Translations under genes and position numbers: made by a program
Notes under the pieces: model-generated
The model's database searches: none
The model's input: only the letters and a program-made list of their open reading frames with translations
What the model was told of the DNA's origin: nothing
DNA from: an uncultured Prevotella sp.
GTDB taxonomy: Bacteria > Bacteroidota > Bacteroidia > Bacteroidales > Bacteroidaceae
Assembly (NCBI GenBank): GCA_946405145.1
Contig: CAMJGE010000001.1
Location: 248,001-312,000 of the forward strand
Length of the DNA: 64,000 nt
Direction of reading: 5' to 3'
Shown here: piece by piece, positions 36,077-45,168 of the stretch
How the letters are laid out: every line of letters starts with the position of its first letter
How positions within the stretch are numbered: the stretch's first letter is position 1

Positions 36077-37615
36077 TCACTCTTTTATCTTTCTATAAGG
36101 TATCCCCTTCCCTACATAGTAGTTCCATTCATCCTGGGTGAAGTTACGCCTGACATTCTGGCGCAGACGCTGGGCTATCTTCGGAAGAGAGATCAGACTC
36201 TGCGTGACGATACCGTTATGCTCACCCGTCATGATATAATCCTTGTTGTTGCTGAAGGTGAAGTCGTTCAGCCATTGGCCTGAGTGATACAGCGTGACAG
36301 CTTTGATCTGGCTGTTGCTCTCTATGGGCCAGAACAACAGTTTTCCGTCGTAGCTGGAGGAATAGAGATTCTTGCCGTTAAACTCCAATCTAGTCACGCG
36401 TGAGAGATGCTCTACCAGCTTGTAGGTCTTACCGTTGCCATCGGTGAGCCAAATGGTACCATCGGCCATGCCATAAGCCGTCAGATGATCTTTCTTGTCA
36501 GAGGCATAGGCTGTAACCGTACCTGTGACAGGCACCTTCTGGTTCGTTATCTTGTCCAGGCTGTTAACGAGGTGCATCCCCCTCTGGTTATCGAAGAGTA
36601 CAGGTGTCTGACCCGATCTGCCTATACTGGTGACATGAAAATCGAGAGAACGTGTGGCTAAGGTCTTTTCGGTAGCGATATCGAACAAGGCGACACTGTT
36701 TTCACCAACAATCAGCAACGATTTGCCGCCATTCAGGATCTGCAGGCCGAAGGGCTTCCTGATGTTTTCCATCATCACGACACGTGTCTGATTGCCGTCG
36801 ATAATCACTAAATGCCCCGTATAACTGAGGGCATAGATTGTTCCGTTGGGAGAAGCATAAAGATCGCTGAACCAGTACTGCTTGTTGTTCATCAGCCTGG
36901 TGGTGTGAATCTGCACTTTGTTAATCTGATGACTGAAGATCTCGCCAAAGGAGCTCACCGCCAGCAGACGGCCATCCTTAGGTGAGATGGCAAGGCGTGA
37001 GATGCTGCCATTATAAATGTTCCAGCTGTTGCGCCCACCTGCCGACTGCATCATGGCTTGAAACACAGTGGGCGAATAGAGGTTGCCGCCATAGTCGTGG
37101 GTATAGAGGTAGGAGGCATACGCCAGCATGTTGCCCAACTCAGTGTTACCGGTCTGATAGATCGAGTAAGACTGCGACCCCAGCGTTCTGCCCAGTGAGA
37201 TATAGTTCAAGGTATCTGCCACCATCCTGGCATGCTCTGCGTTCTGTCGCTGGCGTTCTGCCATCTTGTACGACTCCAAGGCCTCTGCTACCGAGACCTC
37301 AGCCGCAGCCTGTGCCTTCACCGCATTCCGGCGCTCAGCCTCTGAACGGAGGGTGGCGGCCTGTGCTATTTCTGACTGGCGGATGGCTTCCTGACTACGC
37401 TCCTCGGAGAGTGCCTGCTGACCTTGTGCGATATGCTCCATCTGTTCGCTGACACTACGGTCTAGCTCAGAATTCTCTTGCTGCCGTTGAAGAGCAACGA
37501 CTTGTGCTTCCAACTCATTGATGCGCTCTTGGTCTCCCTGATGGGTATGGATGAACCACACACCCGAGACCAGCAACAAGCCTCCCAGACATCCTATGAT
37601 AACATTTCTCTTCAC
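36077..37615 (-). CDS. Membrane-anchored coiled-coil / WD40-like propeller protein
   Basis: 512 residues: N-terminal transmembrane anchor (about 5-23), long Ala/Glu/Gln-rich coiled coil (about 28-135), then a WD40-like beta-propeller (about 190-490) and the C-terminal NFTQDEWNYYVGKGIPY segment seen in Bacteroidota WD40 proteins. No enzymatic motif. Likely a periplasm-facing scaffold or sensor. It starts inside the stop of the SpoIIE gene (ATGA, four-base overlap), which ties it to the phosphatase. Confidence 0.8.
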   Translation of the reverse strand: MKRNVIIGCLGGLLLVSGVWFIHTHQGDQERINELEAQVVALQRQQENSELDRSVSEQMEHIAQGQQALSEERSQEAIRQSEIAQAATLRSEAERRNAVKAQAAAEVSVAEALESYKMAERQRQNAEHARMVADTLNYISLGRTLGSQSYSIYQTGNTELGNMLAYASYLYTHDYGGNLYSPTVFQAMMQSAGGRNSWNIYNGSISRLAISPKDGRLLAVSSFGEIFSHQINKVQIHTTRLMNNKQYWFSDLYASPNGTIYALSYTGHLVIIDGNQTRVVMMENIRKPFGLQILNGGKSLLIVGENSVALFDIATEKTLATRSLDFHVTSIGRSGQTPVLFDNQRGMHLVNSLDKITNQKVPVTGTVTAYASDKKDHLTAYGMADGTIWLTDGNGKTYKLVEHLSRVTRLEFNGKNLYSSSYDGKLLFWPIESNSQIKAVTLYHSGQWLNDFTFSNNKDYIMTGEHNGIVTQSLISLPKIAQRLRQNVRRNFTQDEWNYYVGKGIPYRKIKE

Positions 37616-38778
37616 TTTCTCTTTACCACAAGCATCGTGATATCATCACTCTGTTCTTCATCACCAACGAATTCGGTCATGTCTGCTCTGACGAGTTCTA
37701 TCATTTCCTGACAGCTCTTGCCAGTCAGTCGGCTGAGTGTATGGATGAGACGCTTCGGACCAAACACTTCTCTCGCAGGGCTCATAGCCTCTGTCACGCC
37801 GTCGGTGTAAAGCACCAGCGTATCGCCGTGATCCAGCTGCAAGGTGGCTTCCTTGAACTGGATGCCTTTAAAAGCGCCCACGAGGACATTCTCCGACACT
37901 GGCAGTTCCTCTACCATACCATCAGCATGTAACAGGTATGGCGGATTATGCCCACCGTTACAATAGGTGACGAGACCTGTCTTTATATTGAAGATGGCAT
38001 AGAAAATGGTAACGAACATGTATTCTACCGAAGATGCTGCCAGCATCTGGTTGGCTTTCGTCATACACTCTGCCGCACTGTCATACTGCATAGCTACCGA
38101 GCGCATGATAGAGCGACTCACCGCCATAAACAACGCTGCGGAAATACCTTTGCCACAGACGTCGCCTATGACAAAACCAATGTGATCATCGTTGATGCGG
38201 AAGAAATCGTAGAAGTCGCCACCAATATCCCTTGCAGCCTCCATCGAGGCACAGATGTCTATCTTATCGCTGTCTTCAGGGAAAGGCGGGAATACGCGCG
38301 GCAGGATAAATTTCTGAATCTGGTTGGCCGCAGCCAGGTCTTGCTCCAAGGCCTCCAACTTTCTATGCTCCTTCTGCGACTTGCGCACAAAGTCTATCTG
38401 TCTGATGGCTTTCTCTATAGTGCGCTCAAGATCGTCCATGTCAATGGGCTTTGTGGCAAAATCGAAGGCACCGTCATTCATCGCCCTGCGGATGTTCTCC
38501 AAGTCACCGAAGGCACTTACCATGATGACACGAAGCGCCGGGTTATGCATCTCATTCACCTTGGCAAGCATCTCCAGACCATCCATCTCAGGCATATTGA
38601 TGTCGCAGAGGATAATAGCGATATCCGGATGCTCATGCAATACTTTCAGGCCCTCTACTCCATTGCGAGCGAAAAAGAACTCATATTCACCACTACGGAT
38701 CTTCCTCCTGAAGAACTGTTTCATCAGGAATTCGATCTGTTCCTCGTCGTCAACACTTAGAAACTTGATTGCAGCCAT
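37612..38778 (-). CDS. Response regulator fused to SpoIIE-type PP2C phosphatase
   Basis: 388 residues. Receiver domain 1-125 with acidic pair Asp10/Asp11, phospho-acceptor Asp59 in LCDINMPEMDG and Lys110; helical linker (about 125-165); PP2C/SpoIIE domain (about 170-388) with metal-binding Asp in GGDFYDF (186-192), GDVCGKG (Asp206) and the C-terminal SDDITMLVV. The combination resembles RsbU/RssB-like regulators that dephosphorylate STAS anti-sigma-factor antagonists. A STAS gene lies 6.4 kb upstream in the same run. The receiver would need a phosphodonor, and the adjoining sensor lacks the usual His. Confidence 0.93.
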   Translation of the reverse strand: MAAIKFLSVDDEEQIEFLMKQFFRRKIRSGEYEFFFARNGVEGLKVLHEHPDIAIILCDINMPEMDGLEMLAKVNEMHNPALRVIMVSAFGDLENIRRAMNDGAFDFATKPIDMDDLERTIEKAIRQIDFVRKSQKEHRKLEALEQDLAAANQIQKFILPRVFPPFPEDSDKIDICASMEAARDIGGDFYDFFRINDDHIGFVIGDVCGKGISAALFMAVSRSIMRSVAMQYDSAAECMTKANQMLAASSVEYMFVTIFYAIFNIKTGLVTYCNGGHNPPYLLHADGMVEELPVSENVLVGAFKGIQFKEATLQLDHGDTLVLYTDGVTEAMSPAREVFGPKRLIHTLSRLTGKSCQEMIELVRADMTEFVGDEEQSDDITMLVVKRK

Positions 38779-38805
38779 AATGATATAAACAGACTTACTT
38801 ACAGA

Positions 38806-39477
38806 CTATTGATTGATGCCATTCAAGCGATTCAGCTTGTCCATCTTCTGGTTACTCTGCCACCTATCATGCCCTTCCTCAATCTCCTTGATCTTGGCTT
38901 CGTAGATGTTGTCGCGCTGTTGGTTCCAGCTGTTTGTCTGCTTCTCACGAGCCTCTTTCAGCCTCTTGATGTCCTGATCGCTCTCACCTTCAATGAGCGA
39001 GGCAAGCTTGGCATCGTACTTGGCTGAGACAGCCTCCATCTGAGCCTTATTCTCCTCGTAGAACGCATTCACAGCATTCTTCAGTACGTCATAGCGGTTG
39101 TCGTCCACTTCGGGCATCGTTACCTGGATATAATGTACGTCCTGCATGTCAGGATTGTTCTCATCGGTGGAGATGTCCACCTGCATCGTCTTGAACTCCT
39201 GCTTGAACTCGGGATGCTCCTTAAAGATGGCCTGGGCCAGCGCGGGGATATCACCGTCGTAGTTGGGGTACACCTGGAAGCTGTAGTCATCTTCCTTTCC
39301 TATCTGTGAACACTGTTCCAGTTTCTGTGACTCACCCTCTATCATGGCCTCTACCGACAACAGCGATACGGGCTCTGCCTTTACGCACAGATTCATCAGG
39401 CGATAGGCAAACTGGGCATTCAGCGTACTCAGCGCATCGCCCAACATATCAAACTCCTTTATAATTTCTCTTTTCAT
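38806..39477 (-). CDS. Unknown 223-residue acidic helical protein of the spike locus
   Basis: No signal peptide or membrane segment. Residues 1-60 are helical, about 65-125 look like a mixed domain (YPNYDGDIPALAQAIFKEHPEF, then VHYIQVTMPEVDDNRYDVLK), and about 130-215 form a charged coiled coil. I recognise no family. It follows the beta-solenoid gene by 18 bases and precedes the phosphatase by 27, so chaperone, adaptor or anti-factor for the spike proteins are all open. Confidence 0.75.
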   Translation of the reverse strand: MKREIIKEFDMLGDALSTLNAQFAYRLMNLCVKAEPVSLLSVEAMIEGESQKLEQCSQIGKEDDYSFQVYPNYDGDIPALAQAIFKEHPEFKQEFKTMQVDISTDENNPDMQDVHYIQVTMPEVDDNRYDVLKNAVNAFYEENKAQMEAVSAKYDAKLASLIEGESDQDIKRLKEAREKQTNSWNQQRDNIYEAKIKEIEEGHDRWQSNQKMDKLNRLNGINQ

Positions 39478-39495
39478 AATCCACCGTTTTACTTG

Positions 39496-41469
39496 TTATG
39501 ACTCTTTTGGCGCGTCCTCACTCTTGAGCTTCGTACTCAGCTTGCCGCCGCCACCTCCGGAGCCGCCACCCATGCCGTCACTGATGTTTGGCGACTTGAA
39601 GGCACTCTTGGCCTCGACGCTGTCACCGACAACCTTAGGCGCCTTGAGCTCGTCCTTCACCTCTGTCTTACCATTGATCGTGGTTCCGCCATAGACCTGC
39701 GTCTTGTCGCCACCAACAGCGGCATTGCCACCGTCGAGTTGAACAGCTGCCTTGCCATCGCCCTGCTGCATCTCCAGCGTCTTATCCGCAAAGGCACCAA
39801 TCTCTTCAGAAACCGCCTGAATCTTCTTGCTCTTCACATCCTTCGACTTGGCACCCACGAACATCTTCTCACTGACAAGCGTCATCGTGCTGCCTGCGGC
39901 AAGCTTAGAGTCGGTGAGTTTCTCCTTATCGACATCCATCGACTTCACATTCACAGCCTTGGCATTGAGGTTGATGCTACCCGTAGCCTTACCCTCAGCA
40001 TCGGCAGCGACGACAGCCGTCTTCTCGGTGCGGATATTCAGTTTGCTATCCTTCGTCAGGGCCTTTGTCGCCAGCTTGCCGTCTTTCACCTCATAGTCGA
40101 GGCTCTCGACGGTGACAGACTTCGAGCGGATAATCACGTCGCCTTCTCCCTGATACTCACCCTTGGAGAGCTTACCTTTCTCGTCGCGCTCGATGCCCTT
40201 AGGATTAGCGGTAGATACCTCGACGGTCTTGGCACTCATGGTGATCTTACCATCCTTGGTAAGCTCTTTCTCCCAGAGCTCATTCTTGTCGTTCATCTTA
40301 TAGTCGATGGCCTCGAGGCTGATATCCTTCGAGTGGATCTTCACCTTGCCTTCCACCGGCCATTCCTTACCCTTATCTTTCGGGTTCACCGTATTGAGCG
40401 TGATATTCTCCGCACTGACAGAGAAAGAACCATCCTTGACGAGAGCTCCCTCGTCATCGTGCATGCTCAGTCCCATACGCGGTGTTCTGACGTTGATACC
40501 AGCACCAGAGTTCGTATGCAGGTTACCATCGCCGTCGGTAGTAGCCACACTGATAGACTCTGCTATTACTGACATTGAGGCGCCCGTACTCTTCTTCTTG
40601 AAGTCGTCGCCGGTCTTGATGGCACCCTTCTCTTTCTCCAGCGCCTTCTTGCGGCGGTTTACCTCTGCCAGTTCAGACACCAGTTCGATAAAGGTCTGGG
40701 TGGAGTGATAAACCGACGGCAACAGGGCTTCCATCTGCTCATGAACCTCGCTAATGTCAGTGAGGTTGGTGAAGGTGCTGTGATCTTTCTCTCCGTTCAG
40801 CTTTTCCTCCTTCTTTACCAGCTTGATCATGTCCTTCAGGACACCGTCCACAGCCTTCTTCTGAGCTTCTACATCCTTCTTCAGATTCTTGCTCTGAGCC
40901 TCCAGCCCCTTGATAGTGTCTTCAATCTGCTTCTTGCGCCGCTCAGCAGAGACAGCAGCCTCAATGTTGAACTGCTTGTCGGCATGCAGGCTGATACCGC
41001 CACGACCTGCATGAGACGGTGTCTGCGAGAACTCGTCCCTGGCATCGCTGCTATGGAGCACGATGTCGCAAGCCTGCGAAACGATCTCCGACATATCGCA
41101 GACCACATTCTCGCGCCCGTCGATACCCGGATTGACAGCTTTCTGATGGATGATGGGGGCACGGCTCACGATACGGCCTGTATCGCCGACACCCTCCAAG
41201 GCCACATCACTGCCCTTGATAATGACGGTTCCCATCTCACCACCGTTCAGGGCACCACTCTTATCCACATTACCAATCACAATCTCGGGGGCAGAGATAA
41301 CGATACGCTGATCGTTACGATAATAAGCACCTCGATCCAAACGGTTAAATATATCTGTCTTGATCTGCTGCACCTCAGCTTTTTGCTGATGCATCTCCTC
41401 TACGCCCTTATCTACGCACTGCTGGAATTTCTCCAGTAACTTTTGCCAATCTTCAAATATATATGCCAT
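39496..41469 (-). CDS. Beta-solenoid repeat protein following the VgrG-like gene
   Basis: 657 residues, no signal peptide. Order: N-terminal coiled coil (1-48), short beta-helix-like part (about 55-170, e.g. IVISAPEIVIGNV), a second coiled coil (about 170-290), then a long repeat region (about 300-610) of strands spaced about 12-20 residues, with recurring pieces such as VKIHSKDISLEAIDY, ITMSAKTVEVSTANPKG and VIIRSKSVTVESLDY. The tail is Gly/Ser/Lys-rich (GGGSGGGGG). The pattern resembles the beta-helix of VgrG C-termini (DUF2345-like), suggesting a spike extension, cargo or tip. No catalytic motif seen. It begins 14 bases after the VgrG-like gene. Confidence 0.75.
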   Translation of the reverse strand: MAYIFEDWQKLLEKFQQCVDKGVEEMHQQKAEVQQIKTDIFNRLDRGAYYRNDQRIVISAPEIVIGNVDKSGALNGGEMGTVIIKGSDVALEGVGDTGRIVSRAPIIHQKAVNPGIDGRENVVCDMSEIVSQACDIVLHSSDARDEFSQTPSHAGRGGISLHADKQFNIEAAVSAERRKKQIEDTIKGLEAQSKNLKKDVEAQKKAVDGVLKDMIKLVKKEEKLNGEKDHSTFTNLTDISEVHEQMEALLPSVYHSTQTFIELVSELAEVNRRKKALEKEKGAIKTGDDFKKKSTGASMSVIAESISVATTDGDGNLHTNSGAGINVRTPRMGLSMHDDEGALVKDGSFSVSAENITLNTVNPKDKGKEWPVEGKVKIHSKDISLEAIDYKMNDKNELWEKELTKDGKITMSAKTVEVSTANPKGIERDEKGKLSKGEYQGEGDVIIRSKSVTVESLDYEVKDGKLATKALTKDSKLNIRTEKTAVVAADAEGKATGSINLNAKAVNVKSMDVDKEKLTDSKLAAGSTMTLVSEKMFVGAKSKDVKSKKIQAVSEEIGAFADKTLEMQQGDGKAAVQLDGGNAAVGGDKTQVYGGTTINGKTEVKDELKAPKVVGDSVEAKSAFKSPNISDGMGGGSGGGGGKLSTKLKSEDAPKES

Positions 41470-41483
41470 AATCCTGTTAGCTT

Positions 41484-44400
41484 TTAATAGCGTGTTAACT
41501 CATCCTTAATTTGTTTCATAAACTTTTCTATGGCCTTACCTTCATCACCTTCTGCTTCTGCGGCAGTGAATTTCTCAATGGGTTCAAACGTCTGAATCTG
41601 ATTAACCACAAAAGTATCTGAATCATTTTTCTCAACCATATATGTTTTTTCGCCTACACCGAAAAGAATGCCACCGGGATTACCGTCAGCCCAGGCATAC
41701 ATCTCCTGATATGACTTCTTGAAGTTCACAGCTTCTTTCATATCCGTAAATTGCTTGGTGAATGCATCCTTAATGGTTTGACCAAACATTTTAGAATCTT
41801 TTTTAAGTTTCGGCATTGTTTGGAGGCTGCTGACATAAAAATTCCAGACGTTAAGGTTCATTATATAATTAGCATCATTTTTATCTAATGAAGGCTCATC
41901 AGGAAGCTTTGGAGCGGGTGGGTTACCTATCTGTAATTCCGCTCGATTATTATCCAGTTTAAGCTCCTTCAACAAGTTCAAACAGAATGCTCTACGACAG
42001 AATTTCTTATCATTATTTAATGTATACGAAGTATCCAGATTCTTAACAGTATCTTCCAGCTTATAGAACGGAAGCAATGCACATTTTTCCTTGCTGATGG
42101 CAGTGAACATGTTCTTCTTGGAATCTTGAGGCAATGAGGTCCATCGGAAGAAGCCAAACTCTTTATCAACTTCTTCCTGGGTCATCTCAAAACTCTGGAT
42201 TTTGACAATAGCCTTTCTTAATTCTTTGGCAGCATCAACAAGTTTAAGCCTGATTTTTCTTCTGTCCTCAATAATATCTGCGTCTTCCATACCAGAAACT
42301 TTCGCAAAACAAGTTGTTGCGACAATATTATTGCCATCAACCGCAACATTATCAGTGAATTCTAAATCACCTTCTTCAACATTCTTATTAACATCTTCTG
42401 CCCAGAACTTACCATTCAATTCTGCGTATAGCTTGCAGCAGGTTTTCTGGTTATCATTACAAACAGCTGTTAATTGATTAATTAAATTGTCAAAGGTCGC
42501 TTTCTTAGTACAACAATCCTGGTAGAGTTTAGACCACTTTGAAATCATCGTATCGGCGATTGGGGCGGTCAGTCTAAACAACTCCACGATACCATCACTC
42601 AAACTAGAAGCCCCAGAAGCGACACTCTTCTTATATGCTGCTTTTAACAACGCATCCTTCTTTGTCTCATTAAAAGCCAACTTGGGATACTCACACTCAT
42701 TCTTACCAGTCTCCAATTTCAAGTAGCGGTTCGACTTGACGGTCAGAGCACCCTCTACAGGACGCATCACAACTTCTACAACGGATCTGACAAGGGACAG
42801 GTCGAGTATTTTGGTCTTTTCAGCCACCTTATTAGCAATGGCTGCGGTCACAGTCAGTCCTAATGCGGCAGCAGAGAAATTGCCGAACTTCTTGTCATTG
42901 CCCAATTTCCAGCCGATATTCATACCCGACTCAAGTTTCAAGTTATTACCCGCCTCAATAGAAATATTCTTACCCTTAATCTTTACATCACCATTGGGAG
43001 CAGAAATCGTAATACCCGTGAAAGCGTCTATCTTTACATCACCCCAGGGGGAACTGATTTGGATTTGACGTTTATCAGTGGAGCCGGCAATCTTATAGAT
43101 GTCATAATTATCTTTCATCGTGAAACCGCCCTCAAAGCATTTGTTTTTACTCCAGGCATTTTCATCTTTGAACAGATCACCGAGTTTAGGAATCTTATCA
43201 ACAGGAACGAATTTGAATATGGTGTCCAATATAGGCGAGAATGCCGAAGTGATGAATTTTAGCAATCCAGCGCCAGTACCGTCGTCCATCTCGATCTTGT
43301 GACCTCCCGGTGTTTTGAATTCGACAGTGGACTTCGTCTTTAGAGCACCTATCACATAGGGGCGTTCTACATTTCCGTCGACGAATCCCATCAACACCTT
43401 ATCCTTCTTTTTATGTTTGCAGGCAGTCATCTTTCCATCCAGAACCCAAGGCGTTGCGGCATTAACACCCGCTTCACCCTGCCAGGAGAACACCACTCTC
43501 ACACGATTTTCAGACGAGGGGTCATCGGCATCTTTGACTGTTGCCATCTGCGGACCAGAATACCTGACATGACCAGTAGGAATGACGGCTGGATAATATG
43601 AATAACTCTTTTTAGCCTCATCCTCCTTCACTACATGTGCCCCACTGGCTTTCACCTGGAACGTCAATTTGGAGTTATCGTAAGATGCTGTGATATTGGT
43701 CACGATAAACCGCTCACCATTTACCTCGATGATATTTGCCAGTTTGAGTTCGGGCCAAGTGGTGTCATAGTCTATGACAACGATATTATTACCAGCTTCC
43801 TGCTCCAAGGCAAGTGTCCTGCGATATCGTTTGGCATCGTAGATTTCGTCCTTGCTGGCATAGTTATTTGATAACTCAGTAAACTCGTTGAAGGCATCCT
43901 TACTCTCCTTCACATCATCATACAAGGTAAATTCATGTTGGCCGTACTTTTGTTTTCTTGTGACCTCAGCATCAGAGACATTGGAAGGAATCTCCTGGTC
44001 GTCGATCGTTTTTCCTGAGACTTGGGATGTCACTTTATTGAGAAGCACCGCTGCCGCTGCCTTAGTCTCTTCACTATTAGTTTCTTTCACTTTTGGGAAG
44101 TACTGGTCATTAAATTTATTATTATCCAATTTGGTACTACTTATGGCCTGAAGCACCTTTACACCATCATCGACCAGCGTATTAAAGAGCCAAGATATGA
44201 TATTCTTGTCTGTATTGAAGAAAGAGGCAATTTTCTTCATGGCATACTTGTCGCCCTCACCGTTAAACTTTCCCAGCTCACCTTTCACAATATTAGGCGA
44301 CTTCTGAACAGGCATATCATACATGTATTTATCAAAAGCAGCCTCTGCCTCGTAACCGCCATCGGATATTTTAGCCAGCATACTTTCACTCATATTCTGG

Positions 44401-45146
44401 CTGTAATATGAGATCTTATAGAAATCCTTCAGGTCTTTTTTCAGATTACTTTTTTCATCTTTATCATATCCTATCTGCAACATTCCGTCCTCATAGTACA
44501 GGAATTCGCCCCAGCGATTGGTTGTGCGGGCCAAAAGATCGTAGAAGCTCTCATTATACTGAACAAGATAAGGGAATATGTGTTCTACCTTTACCTTTTC
44601 TGCATTCTGGTACACGAGCTGTTGCACGTTATTGATTCTCTTTGCCTTGTCGAATGGTATCGACTTGGAATTATCGTAAGGCAGTTTATACTTCGGCAGT
44701 TCCTCAGCCAGAATGTCGCCTACAAGTTTCTTTCCTACAAACGAGCGACTGGTCTGTTGAATTGTCAGCAGCTTATCAAGGCTATAGATTTTAAGCTTCA
44801 TAGCCATGTTATCGCGCTTATATTCAGGAATCACCTCATGCACATAGAAATCATCTCCGATCAGATCATGATCTGCATAGATTGAGATTCTCCGATATCT
44901 GAACATAGCTCCTAAATCGCTTCTGTCGATAGGCGCCCAGCCCTTTCCTTCTTCCTTGTTAATACTGATATCAGCGACAATCATGGTCGGCTGATACATC
45001 TGCTTGTTCATACTAAAACCTACAAGTGAGTAGAGATAATCGCCTGACTTTGCGGGGGTTGTTCCCGTCACCAGGGTCATGGTATCCGTGTCAGATCCCT
45101 TTGTGGACTTGAGAAAACCATGAATTGTCAACTTAATTTCTGCCAT
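41484..45146 (-). CDS. VgrG-like spike protein with long C-terminal extension
   Basis: 1220 residues. About 1-380 have the gp27-like layout (e.g. LKIYSLDKLLTIQQTSRSFVGKKLVGDILAE and NESFYDLLARTTNRWGEFLYYEDG); 515-620 form the gp5 OB-fold (GHVRYSGPQMATV, NRVRVVFSWQGE, DKVLMGFVDGNVERPYVIGAL); about 620-770 contain a beta-helix/DUF2345-like part (VKIDAFTGITISAPNGDVKIKG). The last about 430 residues are helical and Cys-containing, with no recognised domain. It is a phage-tail/T6SS-type spike by architecture, yet no sheath, tube, baseplate, membrane-complex or ClpV gene is in the window. It follows the STAS gene by 22 bases. Confidence 0.85.
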   Translation of the reverse strand: MAEIKLTIHGFLKSTKGSDTDTMTLVTGTTPAKSGDYLYSLVGFSMNKQMYQPTMIVADISINKEEGKGWAPIDRSDLGAMFRYRRISIYADHDLIGDDFYVHEVIPEYKRDNMAMKLKIYSLDKLLTIQQTSRSFVGKKLVGDILAEELPKYKLPYDNSKSIPFDKAKRINNVQQLVYQNAEKVKVEHIFPYLVQYNESFYDLLARTTNRWGEFLYYEDGMLQIGYDKDEKSNLKKDLKDFYKISYYSQNMSESMLAKISDGGYEAEAAFDKYMYDMPVQKSPNIVKGELGKFNGEGDKYAMKKIASFFNTDKNIISWLFNTLVDDGVKVLQAISSTKLDNNKFNDQYFPKVKETNSEETKAAAAVLLNKVTSQVSGKTIDDQEIPSNVSDAEVTRKQKYGQHEFTLYDDVKESKDAFNEFTELSNNYASKDEIYDAKRYRRTLALEQEAGNNIVVIDYDTTWPELKLANIIEVNGERFIVTNITASYDNSKLTFQVKASGAHVVKEDEAKKSYSYYPAVIPTGHVRYSGPQMATVKDADDPSSENRVRVVFSWQGEAGVNAATPWVLDGKMTACKHKKKDKVLMGFVDGNVERPYVIGALKTKSTVEFKTPGGHKIEMDDGTGAGLLKFITSAFSPILDTIFKFVPVDKIPKLGDLFKDENAWSKNKCFEGGFTMKDNYDIYKIAGSTDKRQIQISSPWGDVKIDAFTGITISAPNGDVKIKGKNISIEAGNNLKLESGMNIGWKLGNDKKFGNFSAAALGLTVTAAIANKVAEKTKILDLSLVRSVVEVVMRPVEGALTVKSNRYLKLETGKNECEYPKLAFNETKKDALLKAAYKKSVASGASSLSDGIVELFRLTAPIADTMISKWSKLYQDCCTKKATFDNLINQLTAVCNDNQKTCCKLYAELNGKFWAEDVNKNVEEGDLEFTDNVAVDGNNIVATTCFAKVSGMEDADIIEDRRKIRLKLVDAAKELRKAIVKIQSFEMTQEEVDKEFGFFRWTSLPQDSKKNMFTAISKEKCALLPFYKLEDTVKNLDTSYTLNNDKKFCRRAFCLNLLKELKLDNNRAELQIGNPPAPKLPDEPSLDKNDANYIMNLNVWNFYVSSLQTMPKLKKDSKMFGQTIKDAFTKQFTDMKEAVNFKKSYQEMYAWADGNPGGILFGVGEKTYMVEKNDSDTFVVNQIQTFEPIEKFTAAEAEGDEGKAIEKFMKQIKDELTRY

Positions 45147-45168
45147 TTCACTAAATTTTCAAAAATAA

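Noticed and set aside
38806..39477. Faint likeness of the 223-residue protein to ribosome recycling factor (VTMPEVDDNRYDVLK versus the RRF core)
   Set aside because: Only a short stretch resembles it, the rest does not fit, and the context is not translational.
39739..40572. 277-codon frame opposite the beta-solenoid gene
   Set aside because: Reverse-strand image of a repetitive sequence, with no start context or domain.
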